Shown here: positions 43,801-52,055 of the stretch, in pieces
Layout: the number at the start of each line of letters is the position of its first letter
Numbering within the stretch: position 1 is the first letter of the stretch
Assembly: GCA_964509335.1 (NCBI GenBank)
Contig: CAZDXB010000014.1
Span: forward strand, 18,007 to 82,006
Direction of reading: 5' to 3'
DNA: 64,000 nt
DNA from: CAZDXB01 sp964509335
GTDB taxonomy: Bacteria; Bacteroidota; Ignavibacteria; Kapaibacteriales; UBA2268
Notes under the pieces: model-generated
What the model was told of the DNA's origin: nothing
Databases searched by the model: none
What the model saw: the letters and a program-made list of their open reading frames with translations, nothing else
Made by a program: the position numbers and the translations under genes

Positions 43801-43827
43801 AACTTAAGTCTTTATTATTTATAAATT

Positions 43828-44481
43828 TTATTGCGTTTCTTCTTCGCTCGTAGATTCATTCTCTTCTTTTTCTACGTCTTCTTCAAGCTCTTCGTAACCC
43901 GTTATCATAGCTTTCAAATTAGAAGTCAAAGTATGTCCCGTCGTCATCATATACATATGAACAATTACAAAAGCCAGCAGTATAAAAGCGCCCGAAGTAT
44001 GAAACACAGCTATCGTTTCCAAACTTTCAGTTCCCAGAAAGCACTCCCGCCCCTCTTGAGGAAAACAATAGTACATATAAAACAAACCGGAAATGACCAT
44101 AACCGGTATGGCGAAAATCTTCAATCCCAAATAAATCAATCTCTGCAGCGGATTGAGCTTGCTCAATTCCGACTTCTTGTATGGATGCGGCTCGTCCTTA
44201 AAAATTCCCGAAAGATAGAACTTTATCATATCCCTTAATTTTTCAAAAGTGGGAATATATTGCTTCCAAGCTCCGGTCGTAAAGTGCCAAAAAATAGCGA
44301 ACGCGATTAAAATCACAAATGCAGTGGCGGCTATATTATGCCATCTAACCGCCGTTTCGTAACCGAAGAAATCGTAACTGCCGTGAATTTCGAAACCGGT
44401 CAAAGCCAAGAAAAATATCAAAGCCGCTTGCGACCAATGCCAAATTCGATTGAACTTATCGTAAATGTAAATTTTTCTCAT
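43828..44481 (-). CDS. Cytochrome b (Ni/Fe-hydrogenase/thiosulfate-reductase b-type)
   Basis: A 217-residue inner-membrane diheme cytochrome b. It begins KIYIYDKFNRIWHWSQAALI; His ligands for heme lie in WHWSQ, VRWHNIAATAF, FHTSGAF and VIVHMYMMTTGHT, spaced as in the four-helix cytochrome b561 superfamily that serves hydrogenases, formate and thiosulfate reductases. The C-tail is strongly acidic. It starts 10 bases after the octaheme cytochrome and presumably carries electrons between the quinone pool and that cytochrome. Confidence 0.88.
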   Translation of the reverse strand: MRKIYIYDKFNRIWHWSQAALIFFLALTGFEIHGSYDFFGYETAVRWHNIAATAFVILIAFAIFWHFTTGAWKQYIPTFEKLRDMIKFYLSGIFKDEPHPYKKSELSKLNPLQRLIYLGLKIFAIPVMVISGLFYMYYCFPQEGRECFLGTESLETIAVFHTSGAFILLAFVIVHMYMMTTGHTLTSNLKAMITGYEELEEDVEKEENESTSEEETQ

Positions 44482-44491
44482 AGTCGAAACC

Positions 44492-46072
44492 CTAAGATTT
44501 TTTTCTTTTGATAGACAGAACGATTCTGATAATAGCGTGAATTAAGACTCCGATTAAAGAAACTAAAATCAAACCCGTTCCCAGAGAACTGACGGCGACG
44601 TGATAGTCGCGCCCCGGCATATAAAAGCCTCTCAACTTATCCAATCTCCCGCCTTCTCTCGTGTGGCACTCCTTGCAAGTCAAAGCCTCTTTGGCGGGCG
44701 AAACCATATGATTAACGGGCCAATACATTCTAGTGTTAATAAAGGAATACTCTCCCGAATAAGGCAATCCTATATACTCCATTCCTTTCTCAGCCGCTAT
44801 ACTCCACATTTTGCCTATGGGAATATCCTTGCAATCAACCCAAAGCGCTCCTTCGCCGTATTCTTTATCCCACAACTTAGGCTGTAAAAGCGTCTTGTTA
44901 ACTGGGTCGCAAGGCTGTCTAGTTCTATGAATTTTAACGGGAACGATTTTAGAGTTTCTGTCGCGGTAATTGCCTTTTAAATCGTTAATATCGACGGCGA
45001 CGCTGCAGGTGTCGAATTTGTCGCCGAACAGATAGTGGTCAGCCGTTCCGTTAAACCAAACATACTCGGGCGTTACGTTCTTCTGCCAAACAAATCTGCC
45101 TTTTTTCGCTAGATATACCGTTGCCCCAGAACTATCTACTTCTTTATAATTAGGGTCCATCGTCTTACAAGCTTTTTCCCAATCCCAAAACATCTTCGTG
45201 GGATTTACCTTAGCGTAAACCGGTATATGGCAAGTCTGGCAGGCGACTTTAACGCCGTGCTCGTTTAAAACGTCTATTGAGTGCGGCGAAGAGGTATGAC
45301 AACTTTCGCATTCTAACCTATCGACGTCCATCGAAGAAACCGAATACATCCGACCCTTCATTTGATGTTTATCGGTAAGATGGCATTGAACGCATTCCAA
45401 ATCGGCGCCGTCCTTGCCCATATGAACGTCCACCTTTCTGTTGGTATTCAACAGCGCGAGCTCCAAATCGCCGTGTTTGACGTTGTTGCCGCCTCCGCCT
45501 AAAAAGTGGCACATACCGCAATTTTTCTTCTTGGGCTTGCCTACGCTTTGAGCCGCCGCTGTCAGATTAACGTCCGTAGCGGGCATACCGCCCGTCGCGC
45601 TTCCTTTCTTATAATCGCCCGAATTATCGTGGCAAACCAAGCAATCGACATTTTTCGGGTCTTCGAAATCAAAAGTCGTATCCACCCAACCGTAGCCGGC
45701 GTGGCACTTATTACATAATTGTTCGTTTCCCGCTATACCTATACAAAAGTTATTAATTATGTTTTTCTTGCCGATATTTACAATGCCTCTGCCCTCGATA
45801 TATTCTTCTCTCTGCCATTTCCAATGAGCGGTGGACATAATTTCCTTATGCCTTTCCGTATGGCAGGAAATACAAGCCTCGGTTACTTCCCCCGGCTCCT
45901 TGAAATCTTTCTGAAGCGCGGCGAGCTTTGAATGATTGACGGAAGGCTCGTAGTCTTTTTCGTAAGATTCTTTTAACTTCTTTAATTTCAGCGTGGTCGG
46001 CTCTTCGGAAATATAATATATACTCCAAATAACCGCTCCGATTAAGAATATAATTATAACGTTTTTAAGCAT
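44492..46072 (-). CDS. Octaheme c-type cytochrome, tetrathionate-reductase (OTR) family
   Basis: A 526-residue exported cytochrome. Eight CxxCH heme-binding motifs occur: CISCH, CNKCH, CLVCH, CGMCH, CVQCH, CESCH, CQTCH and CKECH. An N-terminal hydrophobic anchor (residues 3-20) holds it at the periplasmic face, and a second hydrophobic segment near residues 497-517 is a C-terminal anchor. Eight hemes with this spacing fit the OTR family, whose Shewanella member reduces tetrathionate, and also nitrite or hydroxylamine in vitro. The true substrate here is unknown. It is the first gene of the cluster that includes the cytochrome b and the YeeE-rhodanese pair. Confidence 0.88.
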   Translation of the reverse strand: MLKNVIIIFLIGAVIWSIYYISEEPTTLKLKKLKESYEKDYEPSVNHSKLAALQKDFKEPGEVTEACISCHTERHKEIMSTAHWKWQREEYIEGRGIVNIGKKNIINNFCIGIAGNEQLCNKCHAGYGWVDTTFDFEDPKNVDCLVCHDNSGDYKKGSATGGMPATDVNLTAAAQSVGKPKKKNCGMCHFLGGGGNNVKHGDLELALLNTNRKVDVHMGKDGADLECVQCHLTDKHQMKGRMYSVSSMDVDRLECESCHTSSPHSIDVLNEHGVKVACQTCHIPVYAKVNPTKMFWDWEKACKTMDPNYKEVDSSGATVYLAKKGRFVWQKNVTPEYVWFNGTADHYLFGDKFDTCSVAVDINDLKGNYRDRNSKIVPVKIHRTRQPCDPVNKTLLQPKLWDKEYGEGALWVDCKDIPIGKMWSIAAEKGMEYIGLPYSGEYSFINTRMYWPVNHMVSPAKEALTCKECHTREGGRLDKLRGFYMPGRDYHVAVSSLGTGLILVSLIGVLIHAIIRIVLSIKRKKS

Positions 46073-46315
46073 AACGTGAAACTTTATAGTAAAACTTAAA
46101 ATTTATTTCATTGCTATATTGCTTAAAAGCAATATAGATTTTTTTTCGCAAATAAAAAAATAATTTTCGAAAAACAATGAATGGATATTGACTTTTGGAA
46201 TTTTTACAATTCCCGCCAATAGTTCTAATCGTATGATTTCCGTCATTTTCGCAGCGTTTTTCAAGGTAGCGGCTATATATATATAATAATCTCTTTCAAT
46301 CGCCTTCGAGGTCAG

Positions 46316-46404
46316 CGGAGAGAGTGGGATTCGAACCCACGGAGCCCCGCAAGAGGCTCAACGGTTTTCGAGACCGCCCCGTTCGACCGCTCCGGCATCT
46401 CTCC
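46316..46404 (-). tRNA. tRNA-Ser (CGA)
   Basis: Class II tRNA of 89 bases on the reverse strand: acceptor GGAGAGA/TCTCTCC, D-arm with CCGGAGCGG, anticodon loop CTCGAAA between GCGGT and ACCGT, long variable arm (GAGCCTCTTGCGGGGCTC) and TψC arm GGGTTCGAATCCC. Anticodon CGA reads serine UCG. The discriminator is G, as for serine, and CCA is not encoded. Confidence 0.95.
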
Positions 46405-46469
46405 GCTTGCAAAAATAAAAAAAATAAAGCGGTCGGCAAAACAATAAATAAGATAAGTTTTACTCCTAT

Positions 46470-46625
46470 CTCCGTCCTTTAGGGCGGAGAAACAAAGAAT
46501 CCCCAATTAGTACTGGTAATTAACAACTAATTTACCTCGTTCCGCCCGCTCCCGCGGCGGAACGCATACGGGGAATATCCGCGTCGTTTTTCTTGTGACT
46601 TTGCCGCGCGGAGCGAGGCTGTATG
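46470..46625. repeat. Composite repeat R4/R5, copy B
   Basis: Begins CTCCGTCC-TTTA-GGGCGGAG, followed by the AT linker (CCAATTAGTACTGGTAATT) and a hairpin CGTTCCGCC...GGCGGAACG at 46538-46564. Then come ATACGGGGAATATCCGCG and TTGTGACTTTGCCGCGCGGA. All blocks match the copy at 7662-8110 in the same order, but here the element is compact (about 155 bases), so this may be close to the original form. Confidence 0.8.
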
Positions 46626-46630
46626 AATAT

Positions 46631-46838
46631 TTACTTTGAATTAAATGTCAGCTTTCTTAAATGAGCGTCTTCAATTGAAAGAAGGTTATAACCTCTATTT
46701 TTTGTAAGTCCAGATTCTACCATCTTTTTAAATTCTTTTGAAGCTTCTTCAAATTCGCTAACTTTTTTCTCGCTTTTAAGCTTTCCAGATTGCTCTTTAA
46801 GAGCCTGTTTTACTTTGTCTGTTATTTTTTTTTGCCAT
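46631..46838 (-). pseudogene. Small Lys/Glu-rich ORF broken in an A9 run
   Basis: An ATG lies four bases after the SDH stop codon and starts MAKK, but the frame soon hits a stop. A run of nine A at codons 2-5 is one base too long: with eight A the frame continues KITDKVKQALKEQ for 68 residues to a TAA at 46631, ending LRKLTFNSK. The length (208 bases) is exactly one more than 69 codons, in line with a single-base insertion. Function unknown. The slip may be real decay, transcriptional slippage at the A-run, or a sequencing error. Confidence 0.5.
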
Positions 46839-46842
46839 TTTC

Positions 46843-47716
46843 TTAGATAAATTTTCTTGTTTGAATAAATATAGGGAACTGATTTTTATATACATAATCA
46901 GAAAGTAAATCGTAGTAAGATCTTATCAATTTGCTTTGTTCAGGCTGGTTGCTATAATCTTCAATTTCTAAACGCAGCTCTCTCTAATGCTTCAATATTT
47001 ATAGGCCTAGAATGAGATTTCCATTGATTATTATCGCTTAATTTATCAGCAATTTCCTTCGCTCTCTCCTCTTTTTCCGCCTTTGTTACTTTTTTTCCTT
47101 TCTTTTTCTCGTCAGTTCTATGAATCTTCCAATCTTTAAATTTATACTGAACCAACCACTTTTTAAGCAAAGCTATTGTTAGTTCTTTTGCTTGTTCATA
47201 TACTCTAAGTTCTCCAAGATCCATATCTTTCAAAATTAAAAATTCAGCGTCTGTTAATTCATTATTTTTAGCTTTTTCAAGCATTTCATTAACCTTGTCT
47301 AAATAACCAAGAGCCGGTATTAATTTCCCTTCCTTATTTTGAACTTGCGGATATATAGGACCGAGAACTGAATAATAATCCATATATAATTTATCGCCGC
47401 TCATACAAAATATTGTTCCGGCGCTATAAGCATAATCAGGCGCTATAAAATGTACTTCTTCGTAATGATTCCTTATTATATTTACGTATCTTTCAACAGC
47501 AATAGCGCTTCCACCATTTGTAGTAAGAACTATCAAAATTCTCTTACTATTTTTATCATCCTGAGCTAGTTGTTCAACTATACGTCTTAATTGACTTTCA
47601 TTTCCATCAATAATTGGGCCGAAATATGAAAGAACGTCTGCGTCAAAATTTTCTTCTATGTTGCCCAACTTCTCAACGAGAAGTTCTTGTACGATAGTAT
47701 CAACAGCTGGCTTCAT
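46843..47716 (-). pseudogene. SDH-type serine proteinase (ClpP/crotonase fold) broken by one frameshift
   Basis: The first 247 residues match the SDH (serine dehydrogenase proteinase) family: RILIVLTTNGGSAIAVERYV, then APDYAYSAGTIFCMSGDKLY with the catalytic Ser in YSAGT, and SVLGPIYPQVQNKEGKL. At the GAGAGAG run (46978-46984) the frame is lost. Adding two bases there restores ELRLEIEDYSNQPEQSKLI and SYYDLLSDYVYKNQ to the TAA at 46843, giving about 291 residues, close to the family length. The single slip in a dinucleotide run may be decay or a sequencing error. Codon use is AT-rich compared with neighbouring genes. The role of the family is unclear. Confidence 0.72.
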
Positions 47717-47725
47717 TCTTAAACA

Positions 47726-47911
47726 TCAATAGAATATGTTTAATACTCCTTTTATTTCATTTATTAAAAATAACAAATTATTATGTAATAAACAAATATT
47801 CCATTTGAAATATAGACGTTCTAACATAATTATATAATGCAAAGCTCGGCAAAATCCCTCTATTGAAGTCGATAATCTTGATAACTCATATTCTTCCGGA
47901 TTATCTACCAA
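47726..47911 (-). CDS. Possible small ORF upstream of the SDH gene
   Basis: Sixty-one residues from a TTG start with AGGAG five bases upstream, ending nine bases before the SDH start. The first half (VDNPEEYELSRLSTSIEGFC) looks like real protein; the second half (KWNICLLHNNLLFLINEIKG) is more like translated AT-rich DNA. It could be the intact start of a broken gene, or not coding. I recognise no family. Confidence 0.3.
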   Translation of the reverse strand: MVDNPEEYELSRLSTSIEGFCRALHYIIMLERLYFKWNICLLHNNLLFLINEIKGVLNIFY

Positions 47912-47922
47912 ACCGCTCCTAA

Positions 47923-48087
47923 TTATATCCTATGAATATAAAAAGTGAGCGCGATGAAGTATTTTTCGTCGGTGATACGTTTGGTTTTGTAATGCGTCTG
48001 AAACAAACTACCGCACCCACCATATCTTTTATTAATTGTTTTAGTATATTAACCTTGCAATATTTTCATCCTTTGCTTAGCAGACAT
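47923..48087 (-). pseudogene. Remnant of a REP-associated (IS200/Y1-type) transposase
   Basis: On the reverse strand the frame reads TINKRYGGCGSLFQTHYKTK and then ITDEKYFIALTFYIHRI before a stop. The pattern NKRYGxxGSLFQ...(D)DEYFxALxxYIHxNP is a strong signature of Y1_Tnp (REP-associated tyrosine) transposases. An in-frame stop splits the front part (MSAKQRMKILQG). The N-terminal HUH motif and the catalytic Tyr helix are missing, so it is a fossil of about 50 codons. Confidence 0.75.
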
Positions 48088-48143
48088 CCAACGTTTCTAC
48101 TCTTTTGATATACGACACCACGGAAGTGTTAGACATCTGAAAA

Positions 48144-49031
48144 TTACTGGCTCAACCTCCCCTTCAACTCCTCTTTCACGCGTTTCATATACCATTGAGG
48201 AGTGCTCGTAGCGCCGGAAATTCCTATTCTCCCGGCGCCTTTAAACCAGTCGTAGTCGATTTCCGAGATGTCTTCTATAAAGAATACTTTGTCTTTAACG
48301 CTCTTGCATACGTTAAACAAGCTTCTTCCGTTTGAGGAATTCCTGCCGGCGACGAATACTATAACGTCGTTTTCCTCGCAGAAATCCTTTAGGTTATCCT
48401 CTCGTCCGGAAACGAAATGGCAAATAGTATCCTTCGCTAGAAAATAATCGTCGGTTTTGTCTTTGTAAATCTCTTTGAATTTATTTCTTAAAGCGTCGGC
48501 TATTTTTCGAAAAGTGCGTTTGTCCATTGTCGTTTGCGAAAATAAAATTGTTTTTTTGCCGAAATCCACTTTTTCAAGCGCATCTTCAGCCGACCTTACG
48601 ATAATCGCCTCGCCGTCGCAAACTCCCTGCAAACCGATAACCTCGGCGTGACGCGATTTTCCCAATATGATTATTTGCCAACCTTCGTCGTGTCTCTCTT
48701 TTATGCGTCTTTGCAATCGCTTGACGAGAGGGCAAGTTGCGTCAATAATCTCAACGTTCTTTTTCTTGGCTTTCTCATAGGTCGAGGGCGGCTCTCCGTG
48801 CGCTCTTATTATTACTTTTCCGCTTGAATTCACTCCGTCTAAACTATCTATCGTCTCGAGTCCCTCGTCTTTCAATCGTTTTGTCTCGTGCGGATTGTGT
48901 ATAATCTGCCCCAAAACCTTAACGTTGTCGTCGGGATTCTCTTTAACGCTTTCTTCGGCTATCTCTAAAGTTCTTACAACGCCCCAGCAAAAGCCGGCGT
49001 TTTCGTCTATGGATATTTGTATATCGCTCAT
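48144..49031 (-). CDS. ispH: 4-hydroxy-3-methylbut-2-enyl diphosphate reductase
   Basis: A 295-residue iron-sulfur enzyme, the last step of the MEP isoprenoid pathway. The three cluster cysteines are in GFCWGVVRTLEIAE (Cys15), IDATCPLVKRLQRRI and DTICHFVSGRE. IRAHGEPPSTYEKAK carries the substrate-binding His, and GRNSSNGRSLFNVC and SGATSTPQWYMKRV are conserved near the end. It lies one base downstream of cmk, so the genes form an operon with the HAD gene. Confidence 0.96.
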   Translation of the reverse strand: MSDIQISIDENAGFCWGVVRTLEIAEESVKENPDDNVKVLGQIIHNPHETKRLKDEGLETIDSLDGVNSSGKVIIRAHGEPPSTYEKAKKKNVEIIDATCPLVKRLQRRIKERHDEGWQIIILGKSRHAEVIGLQGVCDGEAIIVRSAEDALEKVDFGKKTILFSQTTMDKRTFRKIADALRNKFKEIYKDKTDDYFLAKDTICHFVSGREDNLKDFCEENDVIVFVAGRNSSNGRSLFNVCKSVKDKVFFIEDISEIDYDWFKGAGRIGISGATSTPQWYMKRVKEELKGRLSQ

Positions 49032-49032
49032 T

Positions 49033-49698
49033 TTATATTATTTGTTTCACTAGATTAACTATCTTATCGCACTGCTCTTGAATAGTCAAATTTGTCGTGT
49101 CGATTTCTACGGCGTCTTCGGCTTTTCTTAGCGGGCTTATTTCTCTCGAGCTATCGTAGCGGTCTCGTTCTATTATCTGCCTTTTTATTTCCTCCACGGA
49201 ATAATCCATACCCTTTTCTTTTAGCTCCAGCATCCTTCTTCTCGCTCTTTCTTCGGGCGAAGCCAATAAAAATATCTTCAGCTCGGCTTGAGGGAAAACG
49301 ACCGTGCCGATATCCCTGCCTTCTAAAACGACTCCGCCTTCGGCGCCCATCTCTCTTTGCATCTTAACGAGTTTTTCCCTCACGCAGGAAATCGCGCTAA
49401 CGGGACTTACGTATTTCGTAACTTCGGGCGAGCGTATTTCCTCGCTAACGTCTTCGTCGTTCAGTAAAGTCAAAAGCCCTCCCGGAGTTCTTCTTAACTC
49501 AATGTTAACTTTATCCAAAATCTTGCAGACCGCGTCTTCCTCCAACTTATCGCCGCTCCTTAGCCATGCCAAAGTCGCGGCTCTATACATAGCTCCAGTG
49601 TCGATATAAGTGTAATTTAATCTTTCCGCCGTTAACTTTGCGGTCGTGGTTTTACCGGAACTGGCGGGTCCGTCAATAGCGATTTTTATCTTTTTCAT
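49033..49698 (-). CDS. cmk: Cytidylate kinase
   Basis: A 221-residue kinase phosphorylating CMP and dCMP. The P-loop is IAIDGPASSGKTTTAKL. YIDTGAMYRAATLAWL and the CMP-binding VVLEGRDIGTVVFPQAELKI are family signatures, with RARRRMLEL and RDRYDSSREISPL in the C-terminal part. The start overlaps the HAD stop by four bases. Confidence 0.96.
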   Translation of the reverse strand: MKKIKIAIDGPASSGKTTTAKLTAERLNYTYIDTGAMYRAATLAWLRSGDKLEEDAVCKILDKVNIELRRTPGGLLTLLNDEDVSEEIRSPEVTKYVSPVSAISCVREKLVKMQREMGAEGGVVLEGRDIGTVVFPQAELKIFLLASPEERARRRMLELKEKGMDYSVEEIKRQIIERDRYDSSREISPLRKAEDAVEIDTTNLTIQEQCDKIVNLVKQII

Positions 49699-50399
49699 TT
49701 TAACAAATCAATAATTGTGTTATAAGCTAAATCCACGTCGGAAAAATCCTTAAGCAAAACGTCCGGATTTTCCGCTTCCAAATCCTCATATCTTATTTTT
49801 CCCGTAGCGACGCACAAAACGGCTATATTATTGGATTTAGCGCATTCTATATCTCTTAAGGAATCCCCGATTATCAGCGAATTTGACAAATCAAATATTT
49901 TTTCGCCCGCCATCTCGTTTCCTCTTTCGACCGCGATTTTTGGCAATTGGTTTCTGTCGCTATTGTCGGAGCCAAACGCGCCGAAAGGAAAATACTTATC
50001 CAATCTGAATACTTTCATCTTCAAATAAGCGTTGTCCCTGAAATTCCCCGTTAACAAGGCTAATTGGATATCCTCTTTTTCGCTTAAACGCTCAATTAAC
50101 TGCCTAATCCCGGGGAGTAAAACAATTTTGTCTTCTCTGCAATGTCTTTTGAATTCCTTCAACAGTAGCTCCCAAACTTGAGGCAATCTATTGTCTAATT
50201 CGCTTCTCGGCGTCCCTACGTAATCAGCTATCTCATATAGTATTTGCAAGTCGGTCATACCTGAAAAATCCGGCAAATTTTCAAAGGAAGGCATTTTGCC
50301 GAATATATCCCGAATTACCGAGGAAAAAACTTCTCTGGAGTTATACTTCTTATACCGCAGAATTGTGCCGTCTATATCAAATAAAACCAAGTGTTTCAT
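49695..50399 (-). CDS. HAD-superfamily hydrolase (phosphoglycolate-phosphatase-like)
   Basis: A 234-residue phosphatase-fold protein. The HAD nucleophile Asp lies in LVLFDIDGTILRYK; motif II is LALLTGNFRDNAYLK; motif III/IV is SLIIGDSLRDIECAKSNN. The family includes phosphoglycolate and other small-molecule phosphatases; the substrate is not set by sequence. It leads the HAD-cmk-ispH operon with overlapping or near-touching genes. Confidence 0.9.
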   Translation of the reverse strand: MKHLVLFDIDGTILRYKKYNSREVFSSVIRDIFGKMPSFENLPDFSGMTDLQILYEIADYVGTPRSELDNRLPQVWELLLKEFKRHCREDKIVLLPGIRQLIERLSEKEDIQLALLTGNFRDNAYLKMKVFRLDKYFPFGAFGSDNSDRNQLPKIAVERGNEMAGEKIFDLSNSLIIGDSLRDIECAKSNNIAVLCVATGKIRYEDLEAENPDVLLKDFSDVDLAYNTIIDLLK

Positions 50400-50659
50400 A
50401 AGGCTAATATAATTTCGTTAATAATAACTATCCCAAAAACTCTCCCCTTCTAAAAAAAGCTAACAAAGTGGGGCTAATCGAACTTTCGCCCATAGTCCCT
50501 ATCGGCAACTATGTCTTTTACAAACTCCGCTGTCATAATTATTTGAAACTGATAAGTTAGAGATATAGCGCTATTTTCGCTATTATTATACAGACGGCTT
50601 TTATAAGTATATATCAAAGGGTAATTTCTTCGTTTTAAAAGTATTCAAACGCCGCTATG

Positions 50660-51085
50660 TTAGAAGGGAACTTCATTCTCGTCTGTGGAATCGTCCCGCT
50701 CTACATTGTATTCGCTTTCTTTGTCGCTAACGGAATCGCCGGAGCTAGAATTGCGTCCGCCCAATAAGATTAAGTTCAAAGCTCTCACTTCCGTAACGTA
50801 TCGCGTAATATTGTCTTTATCCTCGTAATTTCTCGTTTGCAACCTGCCTTCAATGTAAACTTGACTGCCCTTATTCAAATACTTTTCGGCTATTTCGGCT
50901 AGTCTATCCCATAAAACAATCCTATGCCATTCGGTTGTTTCTCTCCATTCGCCGGAATTATCTTTATACCGCCGGCTCGTAGCAATACTTATATTCGTTA
51001 CGCTGTGTCCCTGAGGAGTTTTTCTTACTTCGGGATCGCGTCCCAAATTGCCGATTAACATTACTCTGTTTAAAGACCTTGCCAT
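50660..51085 (-). CDS. ssb: Single-stranded DNA-binding protein
   Basis: A 141-residue OB-fold protein covering single-stranded DNA in replication and repair. The N-terminus MARSLNRVMLIGNLGRDPEV is standard, followed by SVTNISIATSRRYK, WHRIVLWDRLAEIAEKYLNK and YIEGRLQTRNYED. A polar linker ends in the acidic tip DENEVPF, the protein-recruitment signal (usually DDDIPF). It is a single gene. Confidence 0.97.
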   Translation of the reverse strand: MARSLNRVMLIGNLGRDPEVRKTPQGHSVTNISIATSRRYKDNSGEWRETTEWHRIVLWDRLAEIAEKYLNKGSQVYIEGRLQTRNYEDKDNITRYVTEVRALNLILLGGRNSSSGDSVSDKESEYNVERDDSTDENEVPF

Positions 51086-51196
51086 AATCGCTCCTATTAT
51101 TATCCCAATTAAAAATTCAAGATAGCAAAATTACCTTATAAATCAAAAGTTTAATAAAAAAAAATACCAATAATTCGCGGTTATATCAAAAATCAG

Positions 51197-52045
51197 TTAA
51201 TAAAAGCAAAGCTGAAAGCCGCATCCAAAATAAGAATCCAACTCGTCGTAGAACATTCCGTGAACGTTTATACCGTCGTAATAATAGCATCCTAAAAACA
51301 CGGCGACGCGCTCGGAAGTTTTTAATTTTAACCCCGCTTGAAGCGCGCCTTGCCCAACGCTTTCCGAACCGTAAAATTTATAATCGCAACCGACTGAAAA
51401 GTCGATATACTTATATAACTTAATTTCGTAATCCGCCCCAAATTGGGGAACTATTTTATCTACGTTGTCGGGGATAGTTGAAAAGATGAAACTTCCGCCC
51501 AGGTACACTCTTAATCCATCTTTTTCGGCGGCGAGAATCAAATCGAAGAACTCTCGACTATAAGTGAACGGCGCTTTCTCAAATATTCCTTCATCAGACA
51601 AACCGTCAACCAAATGCGAGGAAATATGAGCGAGTCTAACCCGGCAAGACAATCTATATTCCGCCAAATCATAAATAAAAGAAGAATTGACGCCGAAAAA
51701 ATAATCGGAAGTTTCTACGGGAAATTTAAATTTACCCTCCGACCTAAGTCTGGTATAGGTGAAAAAATCCGTTCCTACGGCGGCTTTGAAATGTTCGGTT
51801 ACGTTAAATCGCGCAAAGTCGATTGAAGTCCCTATATCAAGCCTCAATTTCTCCTCGCCGCCTTGGTGTATAGCCCCTACTCGAGGTTCAAAGACGTTGG
51901 CGGTAAGCGGCTTAAAAAGCGCTCCATCGAAACACAGAGCCTTAAAATTCGTTAAAATTAGAATAGAAAAAAACAGCGCGATAACGCGAGCGTTCGAACG
52001 AGAACCACCGTAAAACTCCGCCGTCCTTTTGTCTGCCGTTTTCAA
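51197..52045 (-). CDS. DUF1207-family outer-membrane protein
   Basis: A 282-residue protein. A polar stretch (residues 1-20) precedes a hydrophobic signal (VIALFFSILILTNFKALCFD). The mature start FKPLTANVFEPRVG matches the DUF1207 hallmark (F-P-L-A-D-R-E-P). Later RVRLAHISSHLVDGL and REFFDLILAAEKDGLRVY also fit. The rest is beta-barrel-like and ends FGCGFQLCFY. Function unknown for the family. It follows fbp by 10 bases on the same strand. Confidence 0.8.
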   Translation of the reverse strand: MKTADKRTAEFYGGSRSNARVIALFFSILILTNFKALCFDGALFKPLTANVFEPRVGAIHQGGEEKLRLDIGTSIDFARFNVTEHFKAAVGTDFFTYTRLRSEGKFKFPVETSDYFFGVNSSFIYDLAEYRLSCRVRLAHISSHLVDGLSDEGIFEKAPFTYSREFFDLILAAEKDGLRVYLGGSFIFSTIPDNVDKIVPQFGADYEIKLYKYIDFSVGCDYKFYGSESVGQGALQAGLKLKTSERVAVFLGCYYYDGINVHGMFYDELDSYFGCGFQLCFY

Positions 52046-52055
52046 TGCAAAGGCT

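Noticed and set aside
46316..46404. tRNA-Ser as the integration site of the neighbouring AT-rich patch
   Set aside because: The patch lies on the 5' side of the tRNA, while integrases usually use the 3' end; I found no duplicated tRNA 3' segment and no integrase.
46312..46506. Leftward 64-codon frame across tRNA-Ser
   Set aside because: MPERSNGAVSKTVEPLAGLR is the translation of the tRNA-Ser gene itself and not a protein.
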